Positions 10,379 to 19,752 are shown, numbered from the stretch's first letter. The stretch is 64,000 nt of DNA from Streptomyces sp. NBC_00285 (GCF_036174265.1 NZ_CP108055.1:5518001-5582000); one strand, 5' to 3'. Notes: a model not told the origin generated them from the sequence alone. Numbers and translations: made by a program.

Positions 10379-10804
10379 TCACGCCGTGCGGTGCTCGACA
10401 TGCCTTCCGGGGCCGCCGTCCGTCGAGTGCACGGACCCGAATCGCGGCTCCACGGACAGGTAGACGGGCTCGTACGGCTCACCGTCGGCGAGGCGGGGGG
10501 CGGGCCCGAAGCGCTCGATCTCGGCGGCGCTGGGCTCGTACGCCGCACACTCGCCCACCACCTGCACCGACCACAGGTCCTCCCCCGGCCGGGCGGAGCC
10601 CAGGTTGTCCGAGCCGTACGCCACCACGCTGCCCGCGCACGCCCGGTGGTGGCCGGCGCTCCCGGGCATCCGGAGCAGGATCCGGCCGTCCGCCACGATG
10701 TGACGGGCGAAGGCGAGGAAGGGCAGGGCGCGCATGCTGGTGGCGACCTGGCCGTGGTCCGTACGGGCGAGCAGTCCGACGGCGAGCTGTTCGGCAGAGG
10801 ACAT
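10379..10804 (-). CDS. Pyridoxamine 5'-phosphate oxidase-like (FMN-binding split-barrel) protein
   Basis: 141 aa. The pattern LLARTDHGQVATSMRALPF...HIVADGRILLRMP, with GSDNLG and an LWSVQVVGECA strand, resembles the short PNPOx-like split-barrel family. These bind FMN, F420 or heme. The ATG at 10804 fits the domain start; a longer TTG frame begins at 10867 but runs into the neighbouring regulator's 3' end. It lies in the same direction as, and just downstream of, the response regulator gene, so co-transcription is possible. Substrate unknown. Confidence 0.72.
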   Translation of the reverse strand: MSSAEQLAVGLLARTDHGQVATSMRALPFLAFARHIVADGRILLRMPGSAGHHRACAGSVVAYGSDNLGSARPGEDLWSVQVVGECAAYEPSAAEIERFGPAPRLADGEPYEPVYLSVEPRFGSVHSTDGGPGRHVEHRTA

Positions 10805-10863
10805 ACGGGAACTGTGCGTGACGAGAAGGCGTGAGCACCAGGGACGTAGGTCCCTAAAACGCG

Positions 10864-11520
10864 TCAATGCCGCTGCACCTGCAGGCGAGCCACGTACGCG
10901 GCGGCCTGGGAACGTCTTTGCATGCCGAGTTTGGAAAGCAGACTCGACACATAGTTCTTGATCGTCTTCTCGGCGAGGTGCAGCCGCTCGCCGATCTGGC
11001 GGTTGGTGAGACCTTCGCCCACCAGATCGAGGATTCTGCGCTCCTGGTCGGTGAGGTGCGCGAGCCGGTCGTCCTGTTTGGCGCCGCCGTCCCGCAGCCG
11101 CTCCAGGACGCGCGCGGTGGCCACCGGATCCAGCAGGGACCTGCCGGCGGCCACGCCCCGGACCGCATCCAGCAGTTCGGCGCCACGGATGGCCTTCAGG
11201 GCGTAACCGGATGCCCCGGCCATGATCGCGTCGAAAAGAGCCTCGTCATCGGCGAACGAGGTCAGCATCAGGCACTTCACGGAGTCGTCCCGCGAGCGGA
11301 TCTCCCGGCACACCTCGACCCCGCTGCCGTCGGGGAGTCGTACGTCGAGCACCGCCACGTCGGGCCGGGTGGCCGGAATCCGCGCCAGAGCTTCGGCCGC
11401 CGTGCCGGCCTCGCCGACCACCTCGATGTCGTCCTCCACCGAGAGGAGTTCATGGACACCCCGCCGGACCACCTCATGGTCGTCGACAAGAAATACCCTG
11501 ATTTTTCCGTTTTCGCGCAC
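10864..11520 (-). CDS. NarL/FixJ-family response regulator
   Basis: 218 aa. Receiver domain with the acidic pair in VFLVDDHE (9-16), phospho-acceptor Asp59 in [13 protein letters not shown] and Lys near 108. The LuxR-type helix-turn-helix is at about 150-210 ([20 protein letters not shown]). No histidine kinase is nearby, so it is an orphan within the window. The GTG at 11520 is chosen because the receiver fold begins right after it; no clear ribosome-binding site precedes it, so the transcript may be nearly leaderless. It is divergent from bkdA across a dyad-rich 350-bp gap and may regulate that operon, although this is only positional inference. Confidence 0.9.
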   Translation of the reverse strand: MRENGKIRVFLVDDHEVVRRGVHELLSVEDDIEVVGEAGTAAEALARIPATRPDVAVLDVRLPDGSGVEVCREIRSRDDSVKCLMLTSFADDEALFDAIMAGASGYALKAIRGAELLDAVRGVAAGRSLLDPVATARVLERLRDGGAKQDDRLAHLTDQERRILDLVGEGLTNRQIGERLHLAEKTIKNYVSSLLSKLGMQRRSQAAAYVARLQVQRH

Positions 11521-11872
11521 TCGGTAAGTCAAACACGGAAACCCTTCCGGTGACCTGGGTAGACGGGATAACGTGCCGTTGCTCCGGCCTCCTGCAAGGC
11601 TGTGACCAGCGCCGCTTCCACCCTTTCTCGATTTACTTGGAAATCCAAGCAAAATCGCAGGTCAAAGGGGGTTTCACAGAAATGTGAAGCACTGGGTAAC
11701 GTGATTCTTGCAGGGCGCTCGCCGGGGCACCTGTCACGCCTGTTCCGGCCGATTGGCACCCACCCCGTGCACGGGTGCCGGAAACAGGTGAGCCGCTTCC
11801 CCGGGCTCTGAACGAGCTGGGGGACCCCCAGCTCCCGGCAACCCCGAGGGCCGGACCGACGGAGGAGCACAC
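11521..11872. promoter_or_regulatory. Divergent regulatory region between response regulator and bkdA
   Basis: 352 bases without a gene. Two dyads stand out: CTTGGA-AA-TCCAAG at 11636-11649 and TTCAC-AGAAAT-GTGAA at 11673-11688, set in a locally AT-richer stretch. They are good operator candidates for the bkd operon, the regulator gene, or both. Confidence 0.55.
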
Positions 11873-13021
11873 GTGACCGTGGAGAGCACTGCCGCGCGCA
11901 AGCCGCGACGGAGCGCCGGGACGAGGAAGTCCCCGAGCACCAAGCCCGAACTGGTTCAGTTGCTGACGCCCGAGGGCAAGCGCGTCAAGGACGCCACGTA
12001 CGACAAGTACGTCGCCGACATCACCCCCGAAGAACTCCGCGGCCTCTACCGCGACATGGTGCTCACCCGGCGCTTCGACGCCGAGGCCACCTCCCTGCAA
12101 CGCCAGGGCGAGCTGGGCCTGTGGGCCTCGCTGCTCGGCCAGGAGGCCGCCCAGATCGGCTCCGGCAGGGCCCTGCGCGACGACGACTACGTCTTCCCGA
12201 CCTACCGCGAGCACGGCGTGGCCTGGTGCCGCGGGGTCGACCCGACCAACCTGCTCGGCATGTTCCGCGGCGTGAACAACGGCGGCTGGGACCCCAACGG
12301 GAACAACTTCCACCTCTACACGATCGTCATCGGCTCCCAGACCCTGCACGCCACCGGCTACGCGATGGGTGTCGCCAAGGACGGCGCGGACTCGGCGGTC
12401 ATCGCCTACTTCGGCGACGGGGCCTCCAGCCAGGGCGACGTGGCCGAATCGTTCACCTTCTCCGCGGTCTACAACGCCCCGGTCGTGTTCTTCTGCCAGA
12501 ACAACCAGTGGGCGATCTCCGAGCCGACCGAGAAGCAGACCCGCGTCCCGCTCTACCAGCGCGCGCAGGGCTTCGGTTTCCCCGGCGTACGGGTCGACGG
12601 CAACGACGTGCTCGCCTCGCTGGCCGTCACCAAGTGGGCCCTGGAGCGCGCCCGCAACGGTGAGGGCCCGACGCTCGTCGAGGCGTACACCTACCGGATG
12701 GGCGCCCACACCACCTCCGACGACCCGAGCAAGTACCGGGCCGACGAGGAGCGCGAGGCGTGGGAGGCGAAGGACCCGATCCTGCGACTTCGCCGGTACC
12801 TGGAGGCCTCAAACCACGCGGACGAGGGATTCTTCGCGGAACTGGAGACCGAGTCCGAGGCGTTGGGCAGGCGAGTGCGTGAAGCGGTCCGTGCCATGCC
12901 GGACCCGGACCGCTTCGCCCTCTTCGAGCACGCGTACGCGGACGGACACGCGCTCGTCGACGAGGAGCGGGCCGAGTTCGCCGCCTACCAGGCGTCGTTC
13001 GCGGATGGGGAAGGGGCCTGA
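11873..13021 (+). CDS. bkdA: Branched-chain 2-oxoacid dehydrogenase E1 component, alpha subunit
   Basis: 382 aa. Thiamine-diphosphate motif from GDGASSQGD (181-189) to CQNNQWAIS (209 on), as in E1-alpha. With the beta subunit it decarboxylates branched-chain 2-oxoacids (or pyruvate) and reductively acylates the lipoyl group of E2. Products prime branched fatty acids and polyketides. The GTG start follows GGAGGAG. It is the first gene of a three-gene operon; the next gene begins 3 nt after its stop. Substrate preference (2-oxoisovalerate versus pyruvate) is inferred from the family, not proven. The first ~25 residues are Lys/Arg/Ser-rich and variable. Confidence 0.9.
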   Translation: MTVESTAARKPRRSAGTRKSPSTKPELVQLLTPEGKRVKDATYDKYVADITPEELRGLYRDMVLTRRFDAEATSLQRQGELGLWASLLGQEAAQIGSGRALRDDDYVFPTYREHGVAWCRGVDPTNLLGMFRGVNNGGWDPNGNNFHLYTIVIGSQTLHATGYAMGVAKDGADSAVIAYFGDGASSQGDVAESFTFSAVYNAPVVFFCQNNQWAISEPTEKQTRVPLYQRAQGFGFPGVRVDGNDVLASLAVTKWALERARNGEGPTLVEAYTYRMGAHTTSDDPSKYRADEEREAWEAKDPILRLRRYLEASNHADEGFFAELETESEALGRRVREAVRAMPDPDRFALFEHAYADGHALVDEERAEFAAYQASFADGEGA

Positions 13022-13023
13022 TC

Positions 13024-14019
13024 ATGGCAGCGGAAAACGTGACATCCACGAACCTGGCACTGGCCAAGGCGATCAACGAATCGCTCAGGCGCGCCCTGGA
13101 CACCGACCCCAAGGTCCTCGTCATGGGCGAGGACGTCGGCAAGCTCGGCGGCGTCTTCCGCGTCACCGACGGCCTCCAGAAGGACTTCGGTGAGGACCGG
13201 GTCATCGACACCCCGCTCGCCGAGTCCGGGATCGTCGGCACCGCGATCGGCCTCGCCCTGCGCGGCTACCGCCCGGTGGTGGAGATCCAGTTCGACGGCT
13301 TCGTCTTCCCGGCCTACGACCAGATCGTCACCCAGCTCGCGAAGATGCACGCGCGCTCGCTGGGCAAGGTCAAGATGCCGGTCGTCGTCCGCATCCCCTA
13401 CGGCGGCGGCATCGGCGCCGTGGAGCACCACTCGGAGTCCCCCGAGGCGCTCTTCGCGCACGTGGCGGGCCTGAAGGTGGTCAGCCCCTCCAACCCCTCC
13501 GACGCGTACTGGATGATGCAGCAGGCCATCCAGAGCGACGACCCGGTGATCTTCTTCGAGCCCAAGCGCCGGTACTGGGACAAGGGCGAAGTCAACACCG
13601 AGGCGATCCCCGGCCCCCTGCACAAGGCCCAGGTGGTCCGTGAGGGCACCGACCTGACCCTCGTCGCGTACGGCCCGATGGTGAAGCTCTGCAAGGAGGT
13701 CGCCAACGCGGCCGCCGAGGAGGGCAGGTCGCTGGAGATCCTGGACCTGCGCTCGATCTCACCCCTGGACTTCGACTCGATCCAGACCTCGGTGGAGAAG
13801 ACCCGGCGCCTGGTCGTGGTCCACGAGGCCCCGGTGTTCTTCGGTTCGGGCGCGGAGATCGCGGCCCGGATCACCGAGCGCTGCTTCTACCACCTGGAGG
13901 CTCCGGTGCTCAGGGTCGGCGGCTATCACGCCCCCTACCCGCCGGCCCGCCTGGAGGAGGAGTACCTGCCGGGCCTGGACCGGGTGCTCGACGCCGTCGA
14001 CCGTGCCCTGGCGTACTGA
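13024..14019 (+). CDS. bkdB: Branched-chain 2-oxoacid dehydrogenase E1 component, beta subunit
   Basis: 331 aa. Transketolase-like pyrimidine-binding and C-terminal domains. VLVMGEDVGKLGGVFRVT and the conserved HSESPEALFAH region are typical of E1-beta. It completes the thiamine-diphosphate site at the alpha/beta interface. The ATG lies 3 nt after the bkdA stop, preceded by GGGAAGGGG. The following E2 gene starts 11 nt downstream. Confidence 0.92.
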   Translation: MAAENVTSTNLALAKAINESLRRALDTDPKVLVMGEDVGKLGGVFRVTDGLQKDFGEDRVIDTPLAESGIVGTAIGLALRGYRPVVEIQFDGFVFPAYDQIVTQLAKMHARSLGKVKMPVVVRIPYGGGIGAVEHHSESPEALFAHVAGLKVVSPSNPSDAYWMMQQAIQSDDPVIFFEPKRRYWDKGEVNTEAIPGPLHKAQVVREGTDLTLVAYGPMVKLCKEVANAAAEEGRSLEILDLRSISPLDFDSIQTSVEKTRRLVVVHEAPVFFGSGAEIAARITERCFYHLEAPVLRVGGYHAPYPPARLEEEYLPGLDRVLDAVDRALAY

Positions 14020-14029
14020 GGAGAGGGTC

Positions 14030-15418
14030 GTGACGACGATGACGGAAGCGTCCGTACGCGAATTCAAGATGCCCGACGTGGGCGAGGGGCTCACCGAGGC
14101 CGAGATCCTCAAGTGGTACGTCAAGGTCGGGGACACGGTCACCGACGGCCAGGTGGTGTGCGAAGTGGAGACGGCCAAGGCGGCCGTCGAACTGCCCATC
14201 CCGTACGACGGGGTGGTGCGCGAGCTGCGCTTCCCCGAGGGCACCACGGTGGACGTGGGCACGTCGATCATCGCGGTCGACGTGTCGGGCGGCACCGCGG
14301 TGGCACCGGAGCAGCCGGCCGAAACCCCCGTGCCCTCCGCGGCCCCCGCCGCACCCGAGAAGCGCCAGCCGGTCCTCGTCGGTTACGGCGTGGCCACCAC
14401 CTCGACCAAGCGCCGGCCCCGCAAGGGTCCCGAGGTCCCGGTCCAGCAGGCGTCGGAGGCGATCCGGACCGAGCTGAACGGCCATGCAGCGGCTCCCGCG
14501 GTGGAGTCCCGCCCCCTCGCCAAGCCCCCGGTGCGCAAGCTCGCCAAGGACCTGGGCGTCGACCTCACCACCGTGGTCCCGACCGGCCCGGACGGCGTCA
14601 TCACGCGCGAGGACGTGCACGCGGCGGCCCCTGCCGAAGCGTCCGCACCTGCGCCGGTGACACAGGCGCCCGTCACGGCTCCGGTCCCGGCGGCCCCCGC
14701 CGCGTCGTACGACTCCGTCCGGGAGACCCGTGTCCCGGTCAAGGGAGTCCGCAAGGCCACGGCGCTGGCGATGGTCGGCTCCGCCTTCACGGCCCCGCAT
14801 GTCACGGAGTTCGTGACGGTGGACGTGACGCGGACGCTGAAGCTGGTCGAGGAGCTGAAGCAGGACAAGGAGTTCACGGGACTGCGCGTGAACCCCTTGC
14901 TGCTGATCGCCAAGGCGCTCCTCGTCGCGATCCGTCGCCACCCGGACATCAACGCGTCCTGGGACGAGGCGAACCAGGAGATCGTGCTCAAGCACTACGT
15001 CAACCTGGGCATCGCTGCGGCCACACCCCGTGGCCTGATCGTCCCGAACATCAAGGACGCCGACGCGAAGACGCTGCCGCAACTGGCCGAGGCACTGGGC
15101 GAGCTGGTGGCCACGGCGAAGGACGGCCGTACCTCCCCGGGCGCGATGCAGGGGGGCACGGTCACCATCACCAACGTCGGCGTCTTCGGCGTCGACACCG
15201 GCACCCCGATCCTCCCGCCCGGAGAGTCCGCGATCCTGGCCGTCGGCGCGATCAGGCTCCAGCCGTGGGTCCACAAGGGCAAGGTCAAGCCCCGCCAGGT
15301 CACCACGCTGGCGCTGAGCTTCGATCACCGGCTGGTGGACGGGGAGTTGGGCTCCAAGGTGCTGGCCGACGTGGCCGCGATCCTCGAACAACCGAAGAAA
15401 CTCATCACCTGGGCGTGA
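14030..15418 (+). CDS. bkdC: Branched-chain 2-oxoacid dehydrogenase E2 component (dihydrolipoyl acyltransferase)
   Basis: 462 aa. One lipoyl domain with the lipoylated Lys50 in VETAKAAVE, an Ala/Pro-rich linker, a peripheral subunit-binding domain (PVRKLAKDLGVDL, about 165-200), a second linker, then the acyltransferase domain ending in FDHRLVDGELG with catalytic His433 and Asp437. The GTG at 14030 is chosen because GGAGAGGG ends 3 nt before it; ATG at 14039 is the alternative. No E3 (lipoamide dehydrogenase) gene accompanies the operon, so E3 must come from elsewhere. Confidence 0.93.
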   Translation: MTTMTEASVREFKMPDVGEGLTEAEILKWYVKVGDTVTDGQVVCEVETAKAAVELPIPYDGVVRELRFPEGTTVDVGTSIIAVDVSGGTAVAPEQPAETPVPSAAPAAPEKRQPVLVGYGVATTSTKRRPRKGPEVPVQQASEAIRTELNGHAAAPAVESRPLAKPPVRKLAKDLGVDLTTVVPTGPDGVITREDVHAAAPAEASAPAPVTQAPVTAPVPAAPAASYDSVRETRVPVKGVRKATALAMVGSAFTAPHVTEFVTVDVTRTLKLVEELKQDKEFTGLRVNPLLLIAKALLVAIRRHPDINASWDEANQEIVLKHYVNLGIAAATPRGLIVPNIKDADAKTLPQLAEALGELVATAKDGRTSPGAMQGGTVTITNVGVFGVDTGTPILPPGESAILAVGAIRLQPWVHKGKVKPRQVTTLALSFDHRLVDGELGSKVLADVAAILEQPKKLITWA

Positions 15419-15447
15419 CCCGCGCGCAGCGGATAAGTTGTTCAACA

Positions 15448-15490
15448 CTGAAGGGACGGCCGCAAATTTGGATTGCGGCCGCCCCTTCAG
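15448..15490 (+). terminator. Terminator of the bkd operon
   Basis: Long inverted repeat CTGAAGGGACGGCCGCAA / TTGCGGCCGCCCCTTCAG, with one A-C mismatch and a 7-nt loop. It lies between the bkd operon and the convergent BRO gene. Confidence 0.85.
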
Positions 15491-15506
15491 TCGTTCACCG
15501 CAGTGG

Positions 15507-16466
15507 TCAGCATCGGTTGAGCACGTACACCGGAGCCCCGTCCTCCGATGCGCCCTGCGAGCGGATGCAGGCGTGCTTGCGCAGCAGCCGCAGGCATTCG
15601 TTGACGCGGTGTACGGACAGACCCGTCCGTGCCGCGATCGATTCGAGCGGGCGCCGCAGCTCACCCTCCTCGACGAGCACCGGCGCGATGACGACGGCCA
15701 CGGTCCAGACGTCCTCTGTCACCGACAACCGCCGCCGCCAGTCGGCCAGCACGGACTCCGTGGTCGGCTCCGCGGACAGGTCGGCGGTGGGTGCCGGCCG
15801 TTCGAGAGCCAGGGAGTCCAGCCGGTCCGCGATGCGCTCCATTGCCAGGGCCATGGCTTGCTGCGCGGCGAGGGCGGCACGCTGCGTTTCCAGGATTTCC
15901 TCCTGGAGCGCGATCGACCTGTGCTGTGAGGCGGCGAACTGTTCGTCCGCCAGGAGATTGCGCTCTTCGAGCCGGATGATGGCTTCGGCGATCTGTTCCG
16001 GCATGGCGTACGCGATGGGGCCGCCGGGCGCGGAGGTCTGCACCTCGGCTTCCGCGAGTGCGTAGGAACCGTCCCTCTGCACGGCCTCGATCACTTCGGC
16101 GACCCACTGCTTGAAGGGCAGACACGTGGGCTTCGTACAGGCGTTGACCAGAAGGATCAAACCCTGGAGAGAGATGACGTTCAGGTCTCGACGCCACTCT
16201 CTACCTGCGGGAATGCTGAGACCGTAACCTCCAGTTAGGGTCTCAAGGGTCTCTCGCTGGTCCTCTGGGACGTGGTCGGAGAGTGCCTTCTGTGGATTTG
16301 TGTGTCCCAACTGCCTGCACACGTCGACTGCCGGGAACCAGTGTGCCGAGTCCGGCATGGTCAGCCGTCGTACGCGAGCTCCTGTGGCCGCGTACACGAA
16401 GTCGCCGATATCGATCGCCTCGTGCCGCATACGCGGGCTGGGTTCGTGCTTGCTGGGTTCGATCAT
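15507..16466 (-). CDS. BRO-N domain antirepressor-like DNA-binding protein
   Basis: 319 aa. The N-terminal BRO-N domain (about 15-120) has RRLTMPDSAHWFPAVDVCRQL and continues to GLILLVNACTKPTCLPFKQWV. A Glu/Gln/Ala-rich coiled coil follows at about 165-225, then a C-terminal winged-helix-like region (ESIAARTGLSVHRVNECLRLL). This is the layout of phage antirepressors that Streptomyces also carries as chromosomal regulators. The ATG at 16466 follows GGAGG at good spacing. No phage genes flank it. A deleted relative lies at 31193-31368. Confidence 0.85.
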   Translation of the reverse strand: MIEPSKHEPSPRMRHEAIDIGDFVYAATGARVRRLTMPDSAHWFPAVDVCRQLGHTNPQKALSDHVPEDQRETLETLTGGYGLSIPAGREWRRDLNVISLQGLILLVNACTKPTCLPFKQWVAEVIEAVQRDGSYALAEAEVQTSAPGGPIAYAMPEQIAEAIIRLEERNLLADEQFAASQHRSIALQEEILETQRAALAAQQAMALAMERIADRLDSLALERPAPTADLSAEPTTESVLADWRRRLSVTEDVWTVAVVIAPVLVEEGELRRPLESIAARTGLSVHRVNECLRLLRKHACIRSQGASEDGAPVYVLNRC

Positions 16467-16576
16467 GTGAACCACCTCCGCTGCGGAACTTAGGGCGGAG
16501 GAAATCGAATATGCCAACCAGCGCAGTGATGTTCACTATTGCGAGGGAATGCCGCTGATTTCGCTGGTGCAAGCGA

Positions 16577-16618
16577 ACGGCCCGTGCCACTGGGTGCTGT
16601 CCCAGGTGCACGGGCCGT
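16577..16618 (-). terminator. Terminator downstream of the D,D-carboxypeptidase gene
   Basis: Outer stem ACGGCCCGTGC / GCACGGGCCGT with an inner CACTGGG / CCCAGGTG extension. It sits 21 nt after the carboxypeptidase stop. Confidence 0.8.
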
Positions 16619-16639
16619 GTGCGGTGAAACGCAAAGGCG

Positions 16640-17539
16640 TCAGCTGATCTTCGCGTAGCCGTAGGTGATGAGCTTCTTCACGTCGGCCGTGCGGTTGGTC
16701 GCATCGGGGGCGGTCATGACGGCGCCCATGACGGACTCGCCGTTCTTCGTCGCGGCGAAGACGAGGCAGTACTTGGACTCGGTGCCCGAACCGGTCTTGA
16801 TGCCGAGCGTGCCGTTCCAGCCGAGCAGGGTGTTGGTGTTCGCCCAGGCAGCCATGGTGCGGGTGCTGCCGGTCTTCGTGACCGTCTTCGCCGTGTACGA
16901 CTTGGTCTTGACGACGGACTTGAAGGTCGAGTTCTTCATCACGCTGCGAGCGAGCAGCGTGAGGTCCTTCGGCGTGGAGGCGTTCGCGCCGTTGCTGTTT
17001 CCGTCGAACGAGTCGAACTTGGTGTTCGTCATGCCGAGGCTCTTCGCCGTCGTGTTCATCTTCGCGATGAACGACTTCGTACGCGCGGAGACCGTCGTGC
17101 CGGTACCGAACTTGTCGGCGAGGGCCATCGCGGCGTCGCAGCCGGAGGGCAGCATCATCCCGTAGAGCAGCTGACGGACGGTGACCTTGTCGCCGACGAT
17201 CAGGTGGGCGGAGGAGGCGCCCTTGGAAACGATGTAGTCGCTGTACGCCTTCTTGATGGTGACCTTGGCGTCCAGGTTCAGGTTCGACTGCGAGAGCACG
17301 ATCTTCGCGGTCATGATCTTCGTGGTGGAAGCGGTGAGCCGCTTCGTGTTGGGCGCCTTGCTGTAGAGCGTCGCGCCGGTCGCGCTGTTCATCAGGAATC
17401 CGCCCTTGGCGGTGATGGTGGGCGTCGTCAGCGCCTGCGCAGGTGCCGCGGTGAGGGCTCCGGTGGCGAGCACTGCGCCGGTCGTCAGGGCGACGGCTGC
17501 GGCTCTGCGGGCCCGGAAGCCCTTGGTGGCGGTAATCAA
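16640..17539 (-). CDS. D-alanyl-D-alanine carboxypeptidase (penicillin-binding protein, S11)
   Basis: 299 aa from the TTG at 17539. The signal peptide (about 1-36) ends in APAQA. The active-site motifs are S71-TTK74, SGC at 132-134 (the SxN position, with Cys instead of the usual Asn) and KTGSG near the C-terminus. It trims the terminal D-Ala of peptidoglycan stem peptides outside the membrane. The frame is open to a GTG at 17611, but the 24 extra residues would precede the signal peptide, so the later start is preferred with modest certainty. A strong hairpin follows the gene. Confidence 0.85.
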   Translation of the reverse strand: MITATKGFRARRAAAVALTTGAVLATGALTAAPAQALTTPTITAKGGFLMNSATGATLYSKAPNTKRLTASTTKIMTAKIVLSQSNLNLDAKVTIKKAYSDYIVSKGASSAHLIVGDKVTVRQLLYGMMLPSGCDAAMALADKFGTGTTVSARTKSFIAKMNTTAKSLGMTNTKFDSFDGNSNGANASTPKDLTLLARSVMKNSTFKSVVKTKSYTAKTVTKTGSTRTMAAWANTNTLLGWNGTLGIKTGSGTESKYCLVFAATKNGESVMGAVMTAPDATNRTADVKKLITYGYAKIS

Positions 17540-17747
17540 CTTAAATACCCCGAATACGTCGAATGACCCTGTGGTGCGGCCGAGTTGGTGGGGAAAAAGC
17601 TGAGGCCGCACATGTCTGACTCGTAGATAGCACGGAAGGTTGTGCGCCAGTTGGGGCGGGTGTGGGTTTCGGTGGCCGGGGGGCCGCCGGTGGTCCGCAT
17701 GCTGGACCGGTCTCCTCTTGCGTACGTGTTGTATCTAAGCTGTCGCC

Positions 17748-18398
17748 ATGAGCCTGGCCGTGAAACAGCCCCCCGCCGCCGACCGTGTCTACGCCCTCGT
17801 CAAACAGGGTGTCCTGGACCGCCGCTACGAGGGCGGGACCCTGCTCACCGAGGGCGAGCTCGCCGAGGCCACCGGGGTGTCCCGCACTCCGGTGCGCGAG
17901 GCGCTGCTGCGGCTGGAGGTCGAGGGGCTGATCAAGCTTTACCCGAAAAAGGGAGCGCTGGTCCTGCCCGTCTCCGCCCAGGAGATCGCGGACGTGGTGG
18001 AGACCCGGCAGCTCGTGGAGGAGCACGCCGCGCGCAAGGCCGTACCGGCGTCCCCTCAGCTCATCGCGCGTCTTGAGGAACTGCTCGCACGGCAGAAGGA
18101 ACAGGCCGCCGCCGGGGACCTGGCGGGCGCCGCCGTCACCGACCGCTGCTTCCACGCCGAGATCGTCCGCAGCGGCGGCAACGAGATCCTGAACCGGCTC
18201 TACGACCAGCTCCGCGACCGCCAGCTCAGGATGGGCGTCGCCGTGATGCACGCCCACCCGGACCGCATCACCAAGACCCTCGTCGAGCACGAGCAGATCC
18301 TGACGGCCCTGCGCTCCGGAGACGCGGAGGCGGTCGTGGGCCTCATCCACGGGCACGTCGAGTGGTTCTCCCACCTGGCCCGGGGCGAGGTCCGATGA
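17748..18398 (+). CDS. GntR-family transcriptional regulator with FCD domain
   Basis: 216 aa. N-terminal winged helix-turn-helix (LLTEGELAEATGVSRTPVREAL, about 28-50) and an all-helical FCD ligand-binding domain with the metal-ligand pattern (D..., H in CFHAEIV, H in HEQIL, H in IHGHVEW). The stop overlaps the MFS start by ATGA, so it most likely controls that transporter in response to a carboxylate effector. It is divergent from the carboxypeptidase gene. The sequence TTGTATCTAAGC just upstream is a possible autoregulatory site. Confidence 0.9.
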   Translation: MSLAVKQPPAADRVYALVKQGVLDRRYEGGTLLTEGELAEATGVSRTPVREALLRLEVEGLIKLYPKKGALVLPVSAQEIADVVETRQLVEEHAARKAVPASPQLIARLEELLARQKEQAAAGDLAGAAVTDRCFHAEIVRSGGNEILNRLYDQLRDRQLRMGVAVMHAHPDRITKTLVEHEQILTALRSGDAEAVVGLIHGHVEWFSHLARGEVR

Positions 18399-19690
18399 GC
18401 CGGTACAGCCTCCCCGGCGACCCTCCGGGCGGGCGGCGCGCGATGGCCGTGTGGGGCGTCGGCGTCTCCGTGTACTTCGTCGCCGTCATCTTCCGTACGT
18501 CCCTCGGGGTCGCCGGCCTCGACGCCGCCGACCGCTTCCATGTGAACGCCTCGGCCCTGTCGACCTTCTCGATCCTCCAGCTCCTCGTCTACGCGGGCAT
18601 GCAGATACCCGTCGGCCTGCTCGTCGACCGGCTCGGCACCAAGAAGGTGCTGACGCTGGGCGTGGTGCTCTTCACGGCGGGACAGCTCGGCTTCGCGTTC
18701 TCACCGTCGTACGGCACCGCCCTCGCCTCGCGTGCCCTGCTCGGCTGCGGCGACGCGATGACCTTCATCAGCGTGCTGCGCCTGGGCAGCCGCTGGTTCC
18801 CGGCCCGGCGCGGTCCGCTGGTCGCGCAGCTCGCCGGGCTCGTCGGCATGGCGGGCAACCTGGTCTCCACGCTGGTCCTGGCCCGGCTGCTGCACGGCAT
18901 CGGCTGGACACCCGCGTTCGCGGGCAGCTCACTCGCCGGGGTCGTGGTGCTGGTCCTGCTGCTCCTCTTCCTCAAGGACCACCCCGAGGGCCACGAGCCG
19001 GAGCCGTTCCCGCACCGGGGCGCGGCCTACGTACGGCGGCAGATCACCGCGTCCTGGCGGGAGCCGGGCACCCGGCTGGGGTTGTGGGTGCACTTCACGA
19101 CCCAGTTCCCGGCGATGGTGTTCCTGCTGCTGTGGGGCCTGCCGTTCCTCGTCGAGGCGCAGGGGCTGTCCCGCGCGGTGGCGGGCGAACTGCTCACGCT
19201 GGTCGTGCTGTCCAACATGGTCGTCGGACTGGTCTACGGCCAGGTCGTCGCCCGGCACCACGAGGCCCGGCTGCCGCTCGCGCTCGGGACGGTGGGGGCG
19301 ACGGCCCTGCTCTGGGCGGCCACGCTGGCGTACCCGGGTGACCACGCGCCGATGTGGCTGCTGATCGTGCTGTGCGCGGTGCTCGGCTCGTGCGGGCCGG
19401 CCTCGATGCTCGGCTTCGACTTCGCGCGGCCGGCGAACCCGCCGGAACGACAGGGCACCGCCTCCGGCATCACGAACATGGGCGGCTTCGTCGCCTCCAT
19501 GACCACGCTGTTCGCCGTCGGTGTGCTCCTCGACGCGACCGACGGGAACTACAGCGTCGCCTTCTCGTCCGTCTTCGTGCTCCAGGCGCTCGGCGTCAGC
19601 CAGATCCTGCGGCTGCGGAAGCGGGCGATCCGGCGGGAGCGGGAGCGGCTGGTGGCCAGCCGGGTGGAGACGGTGCACGTGCCGGTGTGA
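18395..19690 (+). CDS. MFS transporter
   Basis: 431 aa, 12 predicted transmembrane helices, with the conserved inter-helix 2-3 loop VDRLGTKKVLT. It overlaps the GntR stop by 4 bp. The long open frame upstream is inside the regulator gene and is not used. The domain type fits nitrate/nitrite-porter-like or anion MFS members, but the substrate is unknown. Confidence 0.88.
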   Translation: MSRYSLPGDPPGGRRAMAVWGVGVSVYFVAVIFRTSLGVAGLDAADRFHVNASALSTFSILQLLVYAGMQIPVGLLVDRLGTKKVLTLGVVLFTAGQLGFAFSPSYGTALASRALLGCGDAMTFISVLRLGSRWFPARRGPLVAQLAGLVGMAGNLVSTLVLARLLHGIGWTPAFAGSSLAGVVVLVLLLLFLKDHPEGHEPEPFPHRGAAYVRRQITASWREPGTRLGLWVHFTTQFPAMVFLLLWGLPFLVEAQGLSRAVAGELLTLVVLSNMVVGLVYGQVVARHHEARLPLALGTVGATALLWAATLAYPGDHAPMWLLIVLCAVLGSCGPASMLGFDFARPANPPERQGTASGITNMGGFVASMTTLFAVGVLLDATDGNYSVAFSSVFVLQALGVSQILRLRKRAIRRERERLVASRVETVHVPV

Positions 19691-19720
19691 GCCGCGGAGC
19701 TGCTGAACCGGCGGGCCGCG

Positions 19721-19752
19721 CATGGCCGGCGTCGCGCCGCGCGCCGGTCATG
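19721..19752 (+). terminator. Hairpin downstream of the MFS gene
   Basis: CATGGCCGGCG / CGCCGGTCATG with one G-T pair around a 10-nt loop. It lies in the 167-bp gap between convergent genes. Confidence 0.5.

Noticed and set aside
11671..11690. GTTTCACAGAAATGTGAAGC as a third parS
   Set aside because: It resembles parS only at the outer bases; the central CACGTG is missing, so it was scored as a separate dyad.
14113..16065. A 650-residue plus-strand frame across bkdC and the BRO gene
   Set aside because: It crosses a strong terminator and two convergent genes with clear domains, and its sequence is Arg/Gly/Pro noise.
15507..16466. BRO gene as evidence of a prophage
   Set aside because: No integrase, capsid, terminase or att-like repeats are near; chromosomal BRO-type regulators are common in Streptomyces.
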